64,000 nucleotides of DNA from Leishmania donovani (Eukaryota > Euglenozoa > Kinetoplastea > Trypanosomatida > Trypanosomatidae). Below the pieces are notes generated by a model that searched no databases, was not told where the DNA came from, and was given only the letters and a program-made list of their open reading frames with translations. Positions 61,650-64,000 of this stretch are shown one piece after another; within the stretch, counting starts at the first letter, position 1, and each line of letters opens with the position of its first letter. The stretch spans positions 403,583-467,582 of the forward strand of contig NC_018250.1 of assembly GCF_000227135.1 (NCBI RefSeq), read 5' to 3'. The translations under genes and the position numbers were made by a program.

Positions 61650-63347
61650 TTAAGGCTTGTTGTGGCGCAGGAAGTCGACCAGAAGCTGCACGCCGAAGCC
61701 CGTCACACCAGCCGGTTCGTAGCCCTTGGGCTTGTCGCCGACATCTGCCACGCCGGCGATATCGAGGTGCGCCCACTGCACCTCCGGCTCTACAAAGTTG
61801 GAGAGGAACGCGGCGGCGGTGCAGGAGCCGGCCTGCCGGCCGGGGGCAGCATTGATCAAGTCGGCAATGCCGCCCTTCATCATGTCCTTGTGCTCGTCAC
61901 CGATCGGCATCGGCCACAGCTCCTCCCCGCACTGAGCGCCGGTAGCCATTAGTGAATTTGCCAGTATCGCAGATGGCGAAAACAACCCGGCGCGGCGCGA
62001 GCCGAGACCGACAATAATGGCACCCGTGAGCGTGGCAAGGTCAATGATGCGGGTAGGCTTCTTATCGAGCGGTGCGTACTTCTGCACGTACGTGAGCACA
62101 TCTGCCAGTACCAGGCGACCCTCAGCGTCAGTGTTGAGCACCTCCACCGTGAGCCCCTTGAGGCTAGTAATGATGGAGGAGGGGTGATAACTTTCGGGGC
62201 CGATGGCGTTCTCCACGAGTCCGACCGCGGCCACAACGTTGATAGGCAGCTGCAGTTTCGCGATCGCCTTGAGAGTGCAGAACGCGGTGGCCGCCCCCAT
62301 CATGTCGCTGTGCATCGTCTCCATCGAGTTATAGGGCTTGATGTTCAGGCCGCCGCAGTCGAAGGTCACGCCCTTGCCCACGATGGCCGTCGTCGCGCTC
62401 GAGCGGGGATTGCCGATGTACTCAAGCACCATCAGGTACGGCTCATAGCGGGAGCCGCGGCCGACGTTGTACATGAGGTGCAAGCCCGCCCCCTCGAGCT
62501 GCTGTCCGCGAAGCACCTTGCGCACCTTAATACCCTCCGGTATCATGTATTTCTTCGCCCACTCCGCATAGAACTCCGGCACACCTTCGTCCTCGCGCAG
62601 GTTGCCGAGGTTCCGGGCGTCGTTGACGCAGTGCCCGATCACCTCCCCCGCGCGCACCGCCTGTGCATTGCTCGACGCCACGACAAGCTCCATCGGCGGC
62701 GGTGGAGCGGCGGGTGGCTTAGCCCGCGACTCCGCCCGCCTCGCGCGGGTGCTGCCCGTCTTTGCAGGATCCTTGGGGGCGAGGGTGCCCGATTTCAGGC
62801 GGTCGTACTGGTAAGCCCCCGTCACCGCAAAGATGGCGGTTTTCTCCACCATCTCGTGGCCCTTCAGACGCTGCGGCGGGTGGTACGGGTCCGTCATGGT
62901 AAAGACATCTTGCTTCGGCGGGTGTAGCGACACCCACGCGGCGTTGCACATCTTGGCTTTGCGCACGGCGGCCGTGACCGCGAGGCGGTAATCCCGCACC
63001 GTGGAGTGGGCCCCCATGCCCGCCACGAGCTCGGCAGGCTTTTCCGCTATGCGCCTGGCCCCGGCTGCTTTTCGGCCACTCTTCGTCAGAGCGCTCTCCG
63101 CTGTGGCCGGATCCTGTGCGGTCGCCCAGAGGGTCTGGAAGTCGACCTCCCCTGCCTTGCCGGTAAAGCCTGGCGGAATAGGGGCGCTAGCATCACCGGC
63201 CGCCGCTGCACACTCAGCGGTGGTGAGAAAGTGCACATGAACGCCACGGCTCTTGGCGAGCTTGCCCCTGTTCGCTGTCAGCTTCGCCGCGGGGCCCACC
63301 GACAGCGACCGTGGGAGTGGACCGCGAGACAGCACGCGGCGCAGCAT
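61650..63347 (-). CDS. LAP: Leucyl aminopeptidase, metallopeptidase family M17
   Basis: The start at the ATG at 63347 gives 565 residues, which agrees with my recollection of the Leishmania M17 enzyme. The 36 extra codons upstream read low-complexity sequence. The C-terminal catalytic domain has the M17 signatures: GKGVTFDCGGLNIK near residue 322 (metal-binding Lys and Asp, with Cys in place of the usual Ser), METMHSDMMGAA, and the hallmark NTDAEGRLVLADVL near 404. ATLTGAIIVGLG and DLINAAPGRQAGSCTAAAFL follow. These supply the two-metal site and the catalytic Lys/Arg. Hexameric M17 enzymes release N-terminal leucine and similar residues in the cytosol. The first 20 residues are Arg/Ser-rich (MLRRVLSRGPLPRSLSVGP), which could act as an organellar presequence (inference). 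The gene is intact. Confidence 0.95.
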   Translation of the reverse strand: MLRRVLSRGPLPRSLSVGPAAKLTANRGKLAKSRGVHVHFLTTAECAAAAGDASAPIPPGFTGKAGEVDFQTLWATAQDPATAESALTKSGRKAAGARRIAEKPAELVAGMGAHSTVRDYRLAVTAAVRKAKMCNAAWVSLHPPKQDVFTMTDPYHPPQRLKGHEMVEKTAIFAVTGAYQYDRLKSGTLAPKDPAKTGSTRARRAESRAKPPAAPPPPMELVVASSNAQAVRAGEVIGHCVNDARNLGNLREDEGVPEFYAEWAKKYMIPEGIKVRKVLRGQQLEGAGLHLMYNVGRGSRYEPYLMVLEYIGNPRSSATTAIVGKGVTFDCGGLNIKPYNSMETMHSDMMGAATAFCTLKAIAKLQLPINVVAAVGLVENAIGPESYHPSSIITSLKGLTVEVLNTDAEGRLVLADVLTYVQKYAPLDKKPTRIIDLATLTGAIIVGLGSRRAGLFSPSAILANSLMATGAQCGEELWPMPIGDEHKDMMKGGIADLINAAPGRQAGSCTAAAFLSNFVEPEVQWAHLDIAGVADVGDKPKGYEPAGVTGFGVQLLVDFLRHNKP

Positions 63348-64000
63348 GGCTGCAGGTGTGCGCACAGAATACGCTGGGAATCCGAATCGGCAGCTGAGGC
63401 GAGCAGGGGAGGCGTAAAACCTCCACGTGAACACGAAGCGAAGGCACACACACACACGCGCACACTTACAACAAAATCAATATTATCAACGCTGTATTCG
63501 TCTCACGCGGCACCAGAAGCCGGAGCAAAGGAAGACAGAGAGGGGTGGGAAGGAAGGGGGAGATGGAGAGTGTAGGACTGCTGCGTATGCGCGTGTGGGG
63601 ATAGAGGGAGAGAGAAGGGAAGGTAAGGAAAGGGAAGGGAGTAGGGGGGAGGAGAGGAGAGGCAACTGCGCGGATGTGGATGAGACGGAGACGACAATCG
63701 CAGCAGGTGGGGAAGAGGGAGGAGGACTGGGAGGTATGCGTCAATGAGTCTGTGAATGAGCACCGTAACTCTCTCTCTATGGAAATGCAGAGGTGTGCAG
63801 TGTTACGAAAAGAAAAAATGAAGGAGGTTCAGCCACAGACGTTCGTTTTTGCCTTCGTTGCTTTCGCCGTCTGCGACTCCGCTAGCCTTGTCTATGTGAG
63901 GAAAGTGATGAGGAATGCAGGTGTCTGTGTGTGTGTGTGTGTTTGTGCAGACAGGTTGCTTGTCTGAATACGCACGTGTCCTTTCAAGCGAAGAGCGAGC
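63348..64000. other. 5' flank of the leucyl aminopeptidase gene
   Basis: No gene is seen. It holds (CA)-like DNA near 63448-63465, the purine-rich block described separately, and (TG)n near 63926-63944. The upstream gene lies outside the window. Confidence 0.55.
63525..63665 (-). promoter_or_regulatory. Polypyrimidine tract for trans-splicing of the aminopeptidase mRNA
   Basis: The plus strand is almost entirely A/G for about 135 bases (GGAAGGGAAGG-like), giving a strong C/T tract on the transcribed strand 180-320 bases upstream of the ATG. This is a typical distance and composition for a spliced-leader acceptor. The exact AG cannot be chosen by eye. Confidence 0.45.

Overview
The window looks like trypanosomatid nuclear DNA, most probably Leishmania. 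It is GC-rich, has no introns, and every credible gene lies on the minus strand, as in a single polycistronic unit transcribed right to left. Intergenic stretches are rich in purine runs (pyrimidine tracts on the coding strand, the trans-splicing signal) and in (TG)n/(CA)n microsatellites. Three copies of a SIDER2-type extinct retroposon are present. From memory the gene set (M17 leucyl aminopeptidase, beta-fructofuranosidases) recalls Leishmania chromosome 23; this was not searched.

Layout in transcription order (high to low coordinates): M17 leucyl aminopeptidase (61.7-63.3 kb); a small one-span membrane protein (60.4-60.8); a disabled SNF2-family ATPase that lacks helicase motif I and carries two further frameshifts (55.7-59.4); a 2877-residue protein with an FCP1/SCP-type phosphatase domain (46.3-54.9); an NDUFAF7/MidA-like methyltransferase (44.0-45.4); two GH32 beta-fructofuranosidase-type genes (40.4-43.1 and 35.5-37.3), each with a SIDER2 element downstream, in a poorly assembled block holding six N runs; a quinone oxidoreductase (31.9-32.9); a large TPR-like protein (28.4-31.4); a degenerate long gene with three in-frame TGA codons and a frameshift (24.3-27.2); a type I membrane protein whose cytoplasmic tail is broken by stops and frameshifts (21.0-23.3); a 6.5-kb gene-poor stretch with the third SIDER2 (14.4-21.0); a second, smaller membrane protein that is a distant paralogue of the first (13.2-14.4); a SOS1-like Na+/H+ exchanger with a cyclic-nucleotide-binding-like domain (5.8-10.3); a MYND/SET protein (2.7-4.1); and an FAD-linked D-2-hydroxyacid dehydrogenase (0.2-1.8).

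There is no operon logic in the bacterial sense, since neighbours in such units are usually unrelated. Three points stand out. One GH32 paralogue has lost the catalytic nucleophile motif while sharing perfectly identical patches with its intact neighbour. The three SIDER2 copies are about 99% identical, although this family is normally highly diverged. At least three long loci are visibly decaying while 1.5-2.9-kilocodon neighbours stay open, so the breaks are unlikely to be general sequence error. Several oddities in the GH32 block (99-N gaps flanked by direct repeats, out-of-frame partial tandem repeats) look like assembly artefacts of a near-identical tandem array and should be resolved before any biological claim is made there.
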